Shown here piece by piece: positions 11,680 to 23,537 of a stretch of 64,000 bases of DNA (positions are counted from its first letter, which is position 1; each line of letters begins with the position of its first letter). The notes under the pieces are model-generated. The model saw nothing but the letters and a program-made list of their open reading frames with translations. It ran no database searches and had not been told where the DNA came from. The stretch is from NCBI GenBank assembly GCA_905178155.1, contig CAJINV010000014.1, positions 426,012 through 490,011 on the forward strand, in the 5' to 3' direction. The stretch is from Amoebophrya sp. A120 (lineage: Eukaryota > Sar > Dinophyceae > Syndiniales > Amoebophryaceae). Made by a program: the position numbers and the translations under genes.

Positions 11680-14238
11680 TTTGGTAGTTGTAGGAAAGTG
11701 GACGCTCACCGTTTGGCGTTTGACGGTGTCCTGTCTCGGTCCGATTCCCTCTCCCCGTGAGATGTGTGATGCGCGATAGAAATATTGCGGTCTTTTTTAG
11801 TGGTTAGAGATTTTCAAGGAAATAATGTGAAGATTTTCGAGATATTTGTCCAAAACGATTTCAGAAATTGTCCAAAAAGTAAAAGGTAAAATTCTTTATT
11901 CCTCAGGTCTTGTAAAATTCTTTATTACTCAAAGAAAAAGGTTTTGTTTTCTCGTTCCTGTTTCCCCACGGTAGAAATTCCAAGGAAAATCGATCCGCGA
12001 GATCTACTAGACTCGAACGTGCGATAAGTACTGCCACCAGCGGAGCAAAGCCGGTAATATTTTTGACTTGATTTTTATTCTTAATACGAGAAATAATTAT
12101 CCATGTAGAGATTTTTTTGTGGCGAAACAACTTCTTGTTAGAGAAGGTTGTTTTTGTACTCCGTACTTCTTGTTTTTGCGATAAACACTTGGCACAACTA
12201 CTTGTAGCAATTCTGTCACAAGTGAAACTGGTGCTGTCAAGGATTTTATTGTGCATGTATAATTCAATTTCGATGAAATGGCTTGCTTCATTGTTCTCAA
12301 TGATCGTCGACCTAGTGCAGCAGCTCATCTTTCGGGTAGATTCTGAAAAGAATTAAAGAGAATAAGTAGAACCTTGTTGCTGCGAGGAGGATAGGCGGAG
12401 CAGTGGAAGCCGCTCGAGGCCCCTTGAGGATTTTTTTCATCATCAAAGAAGATCGGGTGGCGCTTCTAATTGCAAATTATCATCCAACTCTTAAAGAGAT
12501 CCTTCACGACTTTTCACCGGATCCACACATGCTCGTCGTCGTGCATCGGATCATCATCTTCCAGATCTTATGCTGATCTCCGTAAAAATACGGCACAGTG
12601 TAGTGCTACATGTTGACCTGCTCCACAGAACCGGCTGGTGGCGGTCGGATGTATCTGCTTCAAGCAACCGTCGTACGAGGACCTCGGCTCTTCTTCTTAG
12701 TTCTGATCTGTTCTTTTCGATCGCGAGCGAGCTGACGTCGAAGTCTGATGATCCTTGAGTTCGACGCATCAAGCTTCGTCGGGTAAGAAATCGGATCGCA
12801 AAAGATCGTGCCGGTTGTGTCGTGGATCTTCACCATGAGGATAAAACTATACCGTCAAATACTTTGTGTTTGCAGTTCGATCTAGTTGATGGTCTTCATG
12901 ATCTGTGGTGGATTGTCACACATAAGAGCTGCATGCGGGTGTGTGATAGGGGGATCTCGACTCTCTGCTTACTCCTTTTCGGAGCCGTGAATTTCGGTGG
13001 GCGTTTCGTTGCAACTGAGACAGTCTCGGTTTTCGGCTTATTTCGCTGGATCTGATCGTTAAGTTTCTGTCATCACCTTCGTCTTTTTTTTTTGAGCAGT
13101 CCTCTTGAGAGGAAAAAAAGCTCCACTTGCACTTCGAGAGAAGCGATTCTGTACTGTCAAAATGCACGACTGGTGACTCATGTCTTATACAAGATGCATC
13201 TTTTGTTCGAAATAACCTGCCTTGGCCTCGCTGTCGCTAGCAGCAATGGCGAATGCGATTCTACATCTGGTCACTCTCAGTGAGGGTTGCGGTACTTACT
13301 ATTTCTAAATTCGAACGGTGGTTCACAACCAATTTCAAGTAGTCACAAAACAAGTATGCATTTTTTCGTTTTAGCATTGTGTTGCTGCCTCCCATAAGTC
13401 TAAGTGGGAATTTCTAAGTATCACTACTGGTGCTGGTGCTTTTCTTGCGAATAATGAAAATTATACACGTAGGGCTTAGAGGTTGTTCTTCTTGATACAC
13501 CAAATGAAAATTGTCCACGGTATTTCTGAGAGAAGCGAAAGTTGTACAGCTTATGTTCAGTTGGGACAAGATGATGTCTCGCCAATTTTAAAATTTCTGG
13601 CGGAGGTCGAAGTAGTGTAGTTGAGGTATAGAAAATGCCCTTACACAACACAATCACAAGAATCTGTGCCACGTTCGCAGCCTCATCACGGTCCTTATCC
13701 TTCAGTCATTTTCCTCGTATTCCTCTGTACGAGAATTTGTACAGTCTTCACTAGTTCTTGTGTTTTACGAGTTATGTTTACAACATGTTGTCCGCATACT
13801 ATTTGGACCAGAAACAAACTTCAATGGAGCCCTTTAAAAGGGCTGGCAGTGATCTCTTCATGTTAGGGCCTATGTATAATTGTGCGAACATGCCACACAT
13901 ATTACTAATTATTATTTGTAAAAAGTACTTGTATCAAGAAATAAGTAACTGTTCGATATTTGCGTCCATTATGCACTGCGTCAAAAATATACAGGAAAAA
14001 CCAGATCAAGACTAAACCCATTGAACCTCCTCGGGGGTCAGCGCGCGCCCTCCTGTCCAGCCGCCGAAGAACTTCTTTGGACGCGATTCATGAAAAGCTT
14101 CAAGAGTAGTTGTGCCGACTTGTTGTCGTTGTATTAGTCGTCCTTTGCCATTGCCGCCTTTGCGTATAAAGGAATCATTGTGCTAGTTCCGGAGAGGTAA
14201 TATCAACTTCAACCTGAGATCCCCGCAAACGCGGCGTC
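11680..14238. other. Inter-unit spacer between array copies 1 and 2
   Basis: Homologous to 1496-4117 with many small indels. No reading frame is conserved across the copies except the short PKKFFGGWTGG frame near 14010-14090 (minus strand), which may be a last exon of copy 2. No RNA gene or promoter motif is recognisable. Confidence 0.6.
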
Positions 14239-17200
14239 CTAGCTGGCGTTTCCATCTGCGTCAACAGGAGGAGCATCTTCGCCCCCGCCTTGAAGTCGTG
14301 GATCTGCATTGTCCTCCTGCGGTGCAGGAGAATGTTCTATGTCATCCGCGGGCTCTTCCGCTTCTTCCTGCGCCGGGGCCGGTACAAGAAAAGAGGGTGC
14401 TGGTGCCGCTCCTGCTTCTTCTATCGGCGTAGCTGCCGTACCGGGGGCCGCATCCTGATCAAGAGGGCTTTGTCCACCGTCCAGCGCTGTAGCGCGCCCC
14501 TCGCGTTCTTCGTGGTCCTGCACCGACGTGGCGGCGGCGGGACCAGAGCCAGACGAAGAATCCTTTCCTTCTTGTGCCACATGATCAACTTCGACCGCAA
14601 CGGGAGCTAGAGTCCGTGCATCTTCCTCATCGTGCGCAGCAGGAGCGTCGACCATTTGGCTATGATCCGGCTCGTCGTCCCGTCTCCGGTTTTCTGGGCG
14701 GTTATGTTCCTTGGTTTCGGGCACGATCATGCCCCAGTAGTTGAAATGCACTACCGATGGCTGAAGTTCTAACTGCTCAATTTCCAAGTAACCGACATCA
14801 AATGCGAGATTGTGTTTCCAGTTGGAGGTCGTTCTGTCCTGCGCCGGTGCTGGAAGTCGCAGTTGCCGGCGCACGTCCCATTGAATTACATTGTCCTGGT
14901 CGACCACGCCCGTATGCAGGGTCAGATCCGCGCCCAAAATCAGCGCAGCCGCCACCCACAACTCCGTGGGCTCCAGAAATTCGTATCCTGTGTGAAAACG
15001 TCCCCAACTCCCAAGACTTGTCATCGAAATCTGCACGCTCAGACTTTGTGTTTTTCTCATGGTCATGCGGTCTCCCATCAGAGCCATTTTCATTTTCTAC
15101 GACCAAGTTTGCAAATTTGTGAAGATGCTCTAATCAGGGCCAGGCAGCGGATGATATGTGAGTCGGCCGTGCTACTGTTAGTTAGTCACGACTATACTGC
15201 GTAGCCATCATGAAGTTGTCATGCTAAAGGAATTGCACCACAGTTTGACCCCGCCTCTGCCCCAGGCCGCAGATGGCTTGAAACGCAGATGGCTTGACAG
15301 GACTTCATCATCTGCTCCAGGCCATGACGGAGTTGTCATGAATCGCTCCAAAAACTCCCGGCTTTGTCTAGCAGAGTTTCCATATTGATCATGGAGTCGT
15401 GAGAACGTTTTCACACGAGATAATCCGCCCGCTGACAATACTCTCTCTTCCTCGTCGTGTGCAGTTCGCGCCGGGATGCTATTGCTTCTATCAACTGCAA
15501 ATGTGTCTGGATTTGGAAATTTGTGTTGCTGATACCTGCAACATTCAGAGTGACCGCTTGTGCGGCATATTCGGGCTGCATGAAATGATTACTATTTCTT
15601 TCGGGTTTCTGCGAGTCCATCTACCATCCAGCAGGATAAAAAAGCTGACTAAGTCGCATTCATGCATCACAGAGCCTCTTCGTCTCCTTCACACCTCGCA
15701 TCGCAAGTCCAAACGCAGATATAGTTGCATTTGATAGTTTTCCCTCCGTGGGCAATTTGATAGTTCAAGGTGTTCGAAGATGGATTCATCGACCACGGAC
15801 ATGTAGCACAGATACTCCCGCTGCATTTCGGTCAAAAGCTGCCTCCTCTCTTGCCTCTCTTTCCATGTCCAGTCTCCTTCCTCTCTTTTTGCCTTGCACC
15901 AGTGCACGCCGCGCTCTTCCCCGAGGGCATGCGTGGCAGCAAAGTTCGGGTCAGCAAAAACGCCCTGCGCCGAAGCCACACCAGGTCCGCCAAGCGGTCG
16001 ATACTCGGACCGACCTGGCAAGTGAGTGTGTGGTATACCTGTATCGCGCAGACAAAAGCTAGCATAAGCATATTTATCATTATCATATGTGCACATTACA
16101 TTAACTAGCAAAATTTCGACACTTTTACCAATATGCAATATGACAATATGACAAAATGACAATATGACTGCGGCATTTTGAGCAAAATGACCGGAATGTG
16201 TTGAAAGTCGGAACCCCCGCCTCCGAAAGCGGGCCCGGCAGCGCCCGCCACTACTTGCGCTGCAAGGCCCGCCTCCTGTCCCTCCATTTCGTTTGAGCGC
16301 CAGCGAGACGGCGCGTCATGCGCTCTCCCTCAGTGAAAGGGCACAATTGTCCGAACCAGAGGAACATGTGCGCGACCTGGGCCGTTGCGACCCGAATGAC
16401 TTTGCCACGGGTCGCCCGCTCTCATGCGAATTTTCCGCACGGGAACCCAAACACAATTGCTCAAAGTTCAGCTGTCGTTGCGTCATAATGCTTTATTCGT
16501 GGCGTGGGTGTGGCTATTAGCATCGCGCGTTGCGCTTTCGTAGTACAGTAAGCGCTGACGCCCCAGAGCCGGGGCGATGCTGCTAAAAGCTGCAGCGCAC
16601 TAGGAGGCGCTACAACTGCGACGCTGCCTATGGAAACAAAGAAGTAGACTGTTGCCAGGCGCGGCGCACGAGCGCCGCGCCCCCTCTAGGTTCAGCAGAC
16701 TGGGCAAGTGCGAGAGGGGCGGAAGAAGTGCATACGGCTCATCGCCCCAAATTTGCCGCGAATGCATACGCACCCGCCTAAGGGGTCCTAGAATCACAAC
16801 ACCCGGCCGACAGCGTGTCGGGTGTGGCCAATTTTCAGCCGCCGGGCTGTCGCGAGCAATATGCATTATGACAATATGACAATATTACAATATGATAATG
16901 CATGTTTTGGAAGGTTTTTCATGGCGTCGTGGTCAGATGTCATATTGGAGCATTATGTGTCATATTGCTAGTTAATGTAGTCTGTATGTGTAATGCAACA
17001 TATAAAAACATGCATAGTTGTCACGTTGGCAACAGAGTGCTGTTTGAGATGTTGATGTGCCACCAGGCAGATTCTTGTTTTTTTTGGCATTAGCAAAAAG
17101 ATTCTAGTCAGCATATGCTAGATTTGTTCACTATTCTGGTAACTTTCTCGAGCGCTTTCTTCCAAAGCCCAGTACGGATTGGCGCGAAGGGCCACCAGGT

Positions 17201-20200
17201 ACTGCATAGGGTGATACACTTCATACGTCTGCCCGTTCAGAGGAAATACGGCGCTTTCCAAATGGAGTTGGTTTGCGATTTCGTGCGGCTGCCGCAAGAA
17301 ATTGTCCATCAGAATCTCCGCCAGGTGGTCCACTAGGACTTTTCGAAACTTATCGATCTGCATAATGCTTTCCAGAACGCCCCCGGAATCTTCCGACGAG
17401 CCGTTTTGCAAATGCGGGATGCACCACTCGGCGTGCGCGTCGGCTTCGGTGCACTGTCGCTGCAGGGCAATCAGGCCCCCATCACCCGATCCGGTCAGGG
17501 CCGCGGTATTATAGCCAGAAATCGTCGGCGGTTGGAAGACTATTTCATCTTCGTATTTGATCAAAGGGACGACCACCTCATCCTCGACCGCGGCGGATGC
17601 GTCACACTGATGTTCTCCGTCCGTTCGGTGCTGCTCCTGCTGCTGGCTGCACTGGCCCGTACCACCTGCCGCGGAGGACCCTCCTGTACCGGAAGCCTCA
17701 TTTGCGCTCCCAGACCCGCTGCTCGTCGGCCCGCCTCCGCTAGACGAGCTCGCACCGCCTGAGCCTGAGGATCCGCCGCTCCTTCCGCCTGCGCCAGACG
17801 CGTCGGATGCACCAGACAGGTCTCCGCCCGGAGTGGCCGCTGAGGTCTGCGCCTGCTGCGACGCCGCCCTCGCTGCAGCCCACCGCTCTCGCCGCTGCGC
17901 CGGCCAGTTTTGTTCTTTCGTTCCCGGCAAACTCAAGCCTCGGTAGTCGAAGAAAAAGAAATTGGAACTGGGCGTGGTAGATGAAGATGTTGCGGGCGCG
18001 GCGCTCTGGCCCTCGACGCCATGGGAAGCAGTGCTGGCCACTGGCTTCATGGCCACCTCGAGGAGAATGTTGGCCTCCAGATCTTCTTCACTTGCCAAGT
18101 GCGCTGGGGGTCGGGCGGAGGAAGAGGAGGACGAGGAAGCTGCAGAAGCAGACGCAGACGCGGTTACTAGTGCAGGTGTCGCACTACCTGACATCGGCGC
18201 TGGCCCAGGGAAATGACCGAGAAGCCTGAAGCGTGATGCAACCCAGACAGCAGTTTGAGGGTCCTCAGGCGTGGCGTCCTCGGTAAAATCCCAATAGAGG
18301 TTCAAATCCACCCCCAGCACCAGCGCCGAGGCGACCCACAGCTCCGTTAGTTCCAGAAAACCTCCCGGGGCAACTATGCCGTGCTCTGCCACCTCCGATG
18401 TACGAGGGAGCTTCTGTGCGTCCTCTCGTGGCACGTTGTTCGGGTCCGCACTCTGGAGTTCGTCGGGCACCGAAATGTAGCAAAGGTATGCACGCTGTTC
18501 CAACGACAGCTCGCGGTCGACTTTGATCTCCCATTCGCTCCAATGCAGCGCTTGGTTCCCCGCCTCTGTCTCCGGGGCCGTCTCGTGCTCGGGCCTGCTA
18601 CGGTCTTGGCACCAAAACAATTCCCAGTTCCTACCCCTTTCGAGCGTCGCCGCATAGTGCGGATCTTGTCGTAATCCTTGTCCTATCGCCCAGGATTCGC
18701 GCACCAGGGTAAACAAGCTAGCAGGTGCAGGTGGGGGTGCTCCTGGTTCCATCTGGTCCGCCGGCGGCGTCGCCTTCAGAATTCGGCTCTTTGCAGCGGC
18801 GGGAAGAAGCTCATCTTCGTAAAATCGGAGCCAGTTGGTCGGGAAGAAGCTCCTGGCGAGTAAAATCTGAGCCAGTTGGTCGGCCAAGTATCGGCGGAAC
18901 CACGTTGTGTTCTGGACAATCGCGAGCGCCTGAATTTGCGGTGAATCTCGCGCTGCCGTGTCGCCGTAGCTTAGTCCCGCGAGCGATCTTTGAACATGAC
19001 TTTGACACACAGTCTTGTGGTCGCCTGTCAGACATTGTTGCTGCAGGGCGATGAGGGCATTGTCCGCAGACCCGGTCGCAGCGCTGTTCTGGAACACAGC
19101 CGACGCGGCTGGCTGTTGCTGCTGCTGCTGGCTGCTCTGGCCCGCGCCACGTGCCGCTGACGACGCTCCTGCACCGGAAGGCCCATTTGCGCTCTGAGAC
19201 CCGCTGCTCGCCAGACCCGCACCGGAGGTCCCCGAACCGCTCGCTCCTGACGCCCCGCTGGCCAGGCCTTGGTTGCTTTGTCCATCTTGACCTTGCTGGG
19301 TATTCTGTCTGCCCTGGCCGTGGTTGCTCTGTCCTTGGTTTCTCTGTCCCTGGTTGCTCTGCCCCTGGTCGCTCTGTCCTTGATTGCTCTGTCCTTGGTT
19401 GCTCTGTCCTTGGTTGCTCTGTCCTCCTTGGTTGCTCTGTCCTCCTTGGTTGCTCTGTCCTTGGCCGCTCGCCCCGCCTGCGCCAGACGAGCCAGCACCG
19501 CCTGCGCCGGAGGATCCGCCGCTCGCCCCGCCTGCGCCAGACGAGCCAGCACCGCCTGCTCCGGAGGATCCGCCGGCCTGGCCTTGGTTGCTCTGTCCAT
19601 CTTGGCCTTGCTGGTTGTTCTGTCCGCCCTGGCCTTGGTTGCTCTGTCCTTGGTTGCTTTGTCCTTGGTTGCTCTGTCCACCTTGCTGACCTTGGTTCCC
19701 GGCATGTCCTTGGTTGCTCTGTCCTTGGTTGCTCTGTCCTTGGTTGCTCTGTCCTTGGTTGCTCTGTCCTTGGTTGCTCTGTCCTTGGTTGCTCTGTCCT
19801 TGGTTGCTCTGTCCTTGGTTGCTCTGTCCTTGGTTGCTCTGTCCTTGGTTGCTCTGTCCTTGGTTGCTCTGTCCTTGGTTGCTCTGTCCTTGGTTGCTCT
19901 GTCCTTGGTTTCTCTGTCCTTGGTTGCTCTGTCCTTGGTTGCTCTGTCCTTGGTTGCTCTGTCCTTGGTTGCTCTGTCCACCTTGCTGACCACCTTGGTT
20001 CCCAGCACCGCCCTGTTGGCCGCCAGACTGTGCTCCGCCTACTTGCTGACCTTGGTTAGGACCCGAACCGCCTTGCTGGCCGCCTGGAGGCATGCCAGCG
20101 GCTCCCGGTAGTTGCTGGCTCGATCCGCCCCCGCCTTGCACAACCTGGTGTGGCGGGAGTCTTCCTCCAGGCTGCTGCGGCGGCAGTCCACCGTTCGCAC

Positions 20201-21946
20201 CCGGAGGATGCGGGAGCACCGCCACATCCGGCACCTCCGGTAGGTTGTGCAGCTTTCGCCACCCGTCCATCAGTTTCTTGAGCAACAAGTTTTTGAACAG
20301 CTTCATTCCGCCCGGATGATTTTGATTCCCTGCGGGCGCCGCGGCACCGGCTGCTACGTAGTGCTCCGGCGATTCATAAGCGATGCCGTCCCTGCCTACA
20401 GCTGGGTATTGACATAGCTGCTCGTGCGCCTGCGAGGACGAGGGATCAGCAGTTTGTTGCTGGTTTCCACCAGCACCAGAGATATTTGTATTGCGCCTCC
20501 GGCAGAAGAAGAATCTCGGCGGGGTGGTCGCGTTCAGAAACGCATCCTTTCCGCTCTCAGCATTACCTCCCTGCTGGTGTTGATTAGCAACACTACTTCC
20601 CGCAGCTCCGGATCCATTCCAGGCCCGCACAAAGGCGAGCAGAGGGTTGTTCGGAAACACGAGCGGGCGGCGCTTGTTGTGATTGTTATTTTCAGCATTC
20701 TGGAAAATGACAACAGGAGAACTTCTGCTGGTGCTGCGTCCAGTTGCTTTATCTTGCTGTTGCAGAAAGGAAGTGGTTCTACTAGAACTTCCCGTGTTCT
20801 TGTTCATCATCTCCGCATGAAGATGATCATTGGACTGGCCATCAAGATGAAGTACGCGCGCCTGGCCCGGATGTTCTTCCACCTCGACCTCTTCTCCCGT
20901 CGCGTCATCGAAGCACCGCTGGTCGTCACACAGCGCGGCCACGGCGGCATCGATGTCGACAAAACTCCGGCCGGAGGAAACCAGAATTGGCTGCTTGTCG
21001 CTACGCGACTGCTCCCCCCGTTGAATCTCGGCGAAAATCGGGTCTTGCTGGACAAGCTCATTCAACTGCTGTAGTTCCGCGTGGTTCTGCAGCGGGGGCC
21101 CCTGCGTACCGCCGTTGAAAGTTGGCCCCGATGAAGGCTGTTATGCAATGCAAAAGCATCTTCGCTCTCGTACAGTAATTGCATTGTACTGCATATTGAT
21201 CATGAGGACTACTTAAAGCGTAGCACAACTTGGCTTCGTTTACTCCTAGTCCTACGTTCTGAGTCAGCATTGCAAGAAACACCCTTTTTCCGTTTCTGAA
21301 AAGAATTATTGCCAATGCTGCCATGCAATTCCTACGTAGTACGATGCTTTGCAGTGCGTAGAGGTGGTCCTTGAGAGGACGCTTGATCGAAAACTCCATA
21401 CCCGTAGCAAACGGCGACCGCGATGACCGCGATTCCGGCCAGGAGCACGACGCTTCCCAGAGAAATCGCCGCGATCAGAAGCCAGTTCGGGCGGGAAGCG
21501 GTTTTTCCGCCTTGCAGCTGTTGAGTGGCACGACCACGCGCATCTTGGTCTGTCTTCTTGTTGTTCTGGTTTTTCTTCTTGCCGTGGTAGTTTCCGTTTC
21601 CCCCATCACCATCCTCCTCTTCCCCGAACGGAAACGGCAACGGCTGTGGATTGGGGTCATGTGACAAATCATCGGTGTCGGAGGCGAAAGCGAAACTCGA
21701 AGGCTGCTCCACATCCACCGTGCGTTCCTCGCCAGCAGCCAGGATCATGTAAGACCCATGTCCAGACGAGTTGGTCATCATGGTGGTATCATGTCCACCA
21801 AAAGCGTGATGCTGAACACCGTCGTTCTTCCCGAGCATAAAATCGTCCTCGTGCTGCTCGAAAGCACCATCGTGCTTCCGAAAAGTAGTAGCGCCGCCGC
21901 CGGGGCGGGGGGCCATCGTGATCTTACTTTGGTGTCCCGGCTGCAT
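14239..21946 (-). CDS. Array gene, copy 2: membrane-anchored two-module protein
   Basis: Exon 1 is 21946-21362 and exon 2 is 21134 to about 17150. After a ~1.1 kb intron come exons at about 16035-15740, 15487-15423 and 14978-14239. Layout matches copy 1: N-terminal hydrophilic part, one membrane segment, Gln/Asn-rich repeats (longer, about 18 consecutive SNQGQ-type units), module 1 (about residues 880-1276), module 2 (from about 1410) and an acidic tail. Removing the introner at 14984-15422 rebuilds GGFLEPTELWV exactly as in copy 1. The stop at 14239 is TAG where copy 1 has CAG and continues 8 codons. Exact edges of the ~1.1 kb intron are not resolved. Function is unknown. Confidence 0.78.
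14984..15422 (-). mobile_element. Introner in array copy 2, TSD CGRAT
   Basis: Starts TATCTCGTGTGAAAACG and ends CGTTTTCACACAGGATA, clear inverted ends. It is flanked by CGGAT and CGAAT (four of five bases match). Removal restores the conserved Gly-Gly-Phe-Leu-Glu-Pro-Thr-Glu-Leu segment that is uninterrupted in copy 1, so it was inserted after duplication or lost from copy 1. Confidence 0.88.
15489..15736 (-). mobile_element. Introner in array copy 2 (intron 3)
   Basis: Starts TATCAAATGCAACTATATC and ends with the near inverse ACACATTTGCAGTTGATA. Flanks AAAAC and GAAGC match at three of five bases. Homology to copy 1 (NNIPRTTEDDE against NSIPARTAHDE) confirms that the reading frame crosses it. 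Copy 1 has no intron here. Confidence 0.78.
16054..17125. mobile_element. Fold-back element inside an intron of array copy 2
   Basis: The ends carry inverted segments: CTAGCATAAGC near 16058 against GCATATGCTAG at 17111, and a 14-bp match (ACATTAACTAGCAA) near 16098 against its inverse at 16966. The outer parts are AT-rich with repeats of the ATGACAAT type. The core (about 16200-16860) is GC-rich and full of hairpins, for example a perfect 10-bp stem with loop ACGA at 16658-16681 and a stem at 16799-16823. No coding capacity is seen. No certain target duplication is visible. Copy 1 has a 262-bp introner in the equivalent place. Confidence 0.6.
19708..19980 (-). repeat. 15-bp coding repeat, about 18 copies
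   Basis: A 15-bp unit (CTTGGTTGCTCTGTC on the plus strand) is repeated almost perfectly about 18 times and encodes SNQGQ on the minus strand. A second, more broken run lies at about 19310-19460. Copy 1 has only about four consecutive units at 9650-9712. All frames stay open through the tract, which explains the long antisense frames there. Confidence 0.95.
21135..21361 (-). mobile_element. Introner-type intron 1 of array copy 2
   Basis: Orthologous to 692-925 and 10861-11097, with the TATGCAATGCAAAAGC-type end at the 3' side. Removal joins Gly-Pro-Pro to Ser-Ser-Gly-Pro-Thr in frame. Confidence 0.78.
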
Positions 21947-23487
21947 TTTGGTAGTTGTAGGAAAATGGAAGCTCACCGTTTGGCGTTTGACGTTGTCCTG
22001 TCTCGGTCCGATTCCTTCGCCCCGTGAGATGTGTAATGCGCGATAGAAATATTGCGGTTATAGAAGTTGAAGTGCTTAGAGATTTAGATTTTGATTTTCA
22101 AGGAAATAATGTGAAGATTTTCGAGATATTTGTCCAAAACGATTTCAGAAATTGTCCAAAAAGTAGGAAGGTCTTGTAAAATTCTTTATTACTCAAAGAA
22201 AAAGGTTTAGTTTTCTCGTTCCTGTTTCCCCACGGTAGGAATTCCAAGGAAAATCGACCCGCGAGATCTACTAGACTCGAACGTGCGATAAGTACTGCCA
22301 CCAGCGGAGCAAAGCCGGTATATATTTTTGACTTGATTTTTATTCTTACGAGAAATAATTATCCATGTAGAGATTTTTTTGTTGGGAAAAAACTTCTTGT
22401 TAGAGAAGGTTGTTTTTGTACTCCGTACTTCTTGTTTTTGCGATAAACACTTGGCACAACTGCTTGTAGCAATTCTGTCAGAAGTGAAACTGGTGCTCCT
22501 GTGCATGTATAATTCAATTGCAATTTGATGAAATGGTCTGCTTCATTGTTTTCAATGGCCGTCGACCTAGTGCAGCAGCTCATCTTTCGGGTAGATTCTG
22601 AGAAGAATTGAAGAGAATAGAACCTTGCTGCGAGGAGGATAGGCGGAGCAGTGGAAGCCGCTCGAGGCCCCTTGAGGAATTTTTTCATCAGCAAAGAAGA
22701 TCGGGTGGCACTTCTTCTAATTTGCAAATTTATCATCCAACTCTTAAAGAGATCCTTCACGACTTTTCACCGGATCCACGCATGGTCATCGTGCATGGGA
22801 TCATCATCTTCCATATATGCTGATCTCCGTCATACGGCACAGTGTAGTACTACATGTTGACCTGCTCCACAGAACCGGCTGGCGGCGGTCGGATGTATCT
22901 GCTTCAAGCATCCGTCGTACGAGGACAACGTCGGCTCTTCTTCTTAGTTCTGCTCTGTTCTTTCTGATCGCGAGCGAGCTGACGAAGTCTGATGATCCTC
23001 GAGCTCGACACGTCAAGCTTCGTCAGGTAAGTAGACATCGGATCGCAAAAGATCGTCCCGGTTGTATCGTGGATCTTCGCAATGAGGATAAAACTATAGA
23101 CCGTCAAATACGTTGTAACTCGATCTAGTTGGTCTTCATGATCTGTGGTTGATTGTCATATAAAAGCTGCATGCGGGTGTGTGATAGGAGGATCTCGAAG
23201 ATGTTGCTCTGCTTACTCCTTTTCGAAGCCGTAAACTTCGGTGGGTGCTGTTTCGTTGCAACTGAGACAGTGTCGGTTTTCGGCTTATTTCGCTGGATCT
23301 GAAGATCGTTAACAAGTTTCTGTCAGCACCTTGGTCTTTTTTCTGGAGCAGTCCTCTTGAGAGGAAAAAAAGTTCCACTTGCGCTTCGAGAGAAGCGCTT
23401 CTGCTGTACTGCCAAAATGCAGGACTGGCGGCTGATGTTCTATATAGCATGCATTTTTTCATCGGAACAACCTGCCTTGGCCTCACT
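21947..23487. other. 5' flank of array copy 2 and right edge of the array
   Basis: Homologous to the first ~1.5 kb of the other two spacers. Homology stops at about 23487. No conserved reading frame or RNA gene is seen. It presumably holds the promoter of copy 2, but no motif can be named. Confidence 0.55.
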
Positions 23488-23537
23488 AGAAGGAGCAAAA
23501 ACAAGCTGCGGCTCCTCCCAGATGAGTTGTTTCATCC

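Larger units (their letters stand above)
1..23487 (-). repeat. Tandem array of ~10.2 kb gene units
   Basis: Three homologous units follow one another in the same orientation. Matching start codons lie at 1495, 11679 and 21946, giving periods of 10184 and 10267 bp. Position 1 corresponds to about 10168 and 20429. Homology covers both genes and spacers and ends near 23487, where the third spacer diverges just after a stretch shared with 3096 and 13220. The leftmost unit is cut by the window edge, so the array probably continues leftward. The units differ by point changes, repeat-length changes and presence or absence of intron elements, so this is an old duplication and not an assembly echo. 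Confidence 0.93.
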
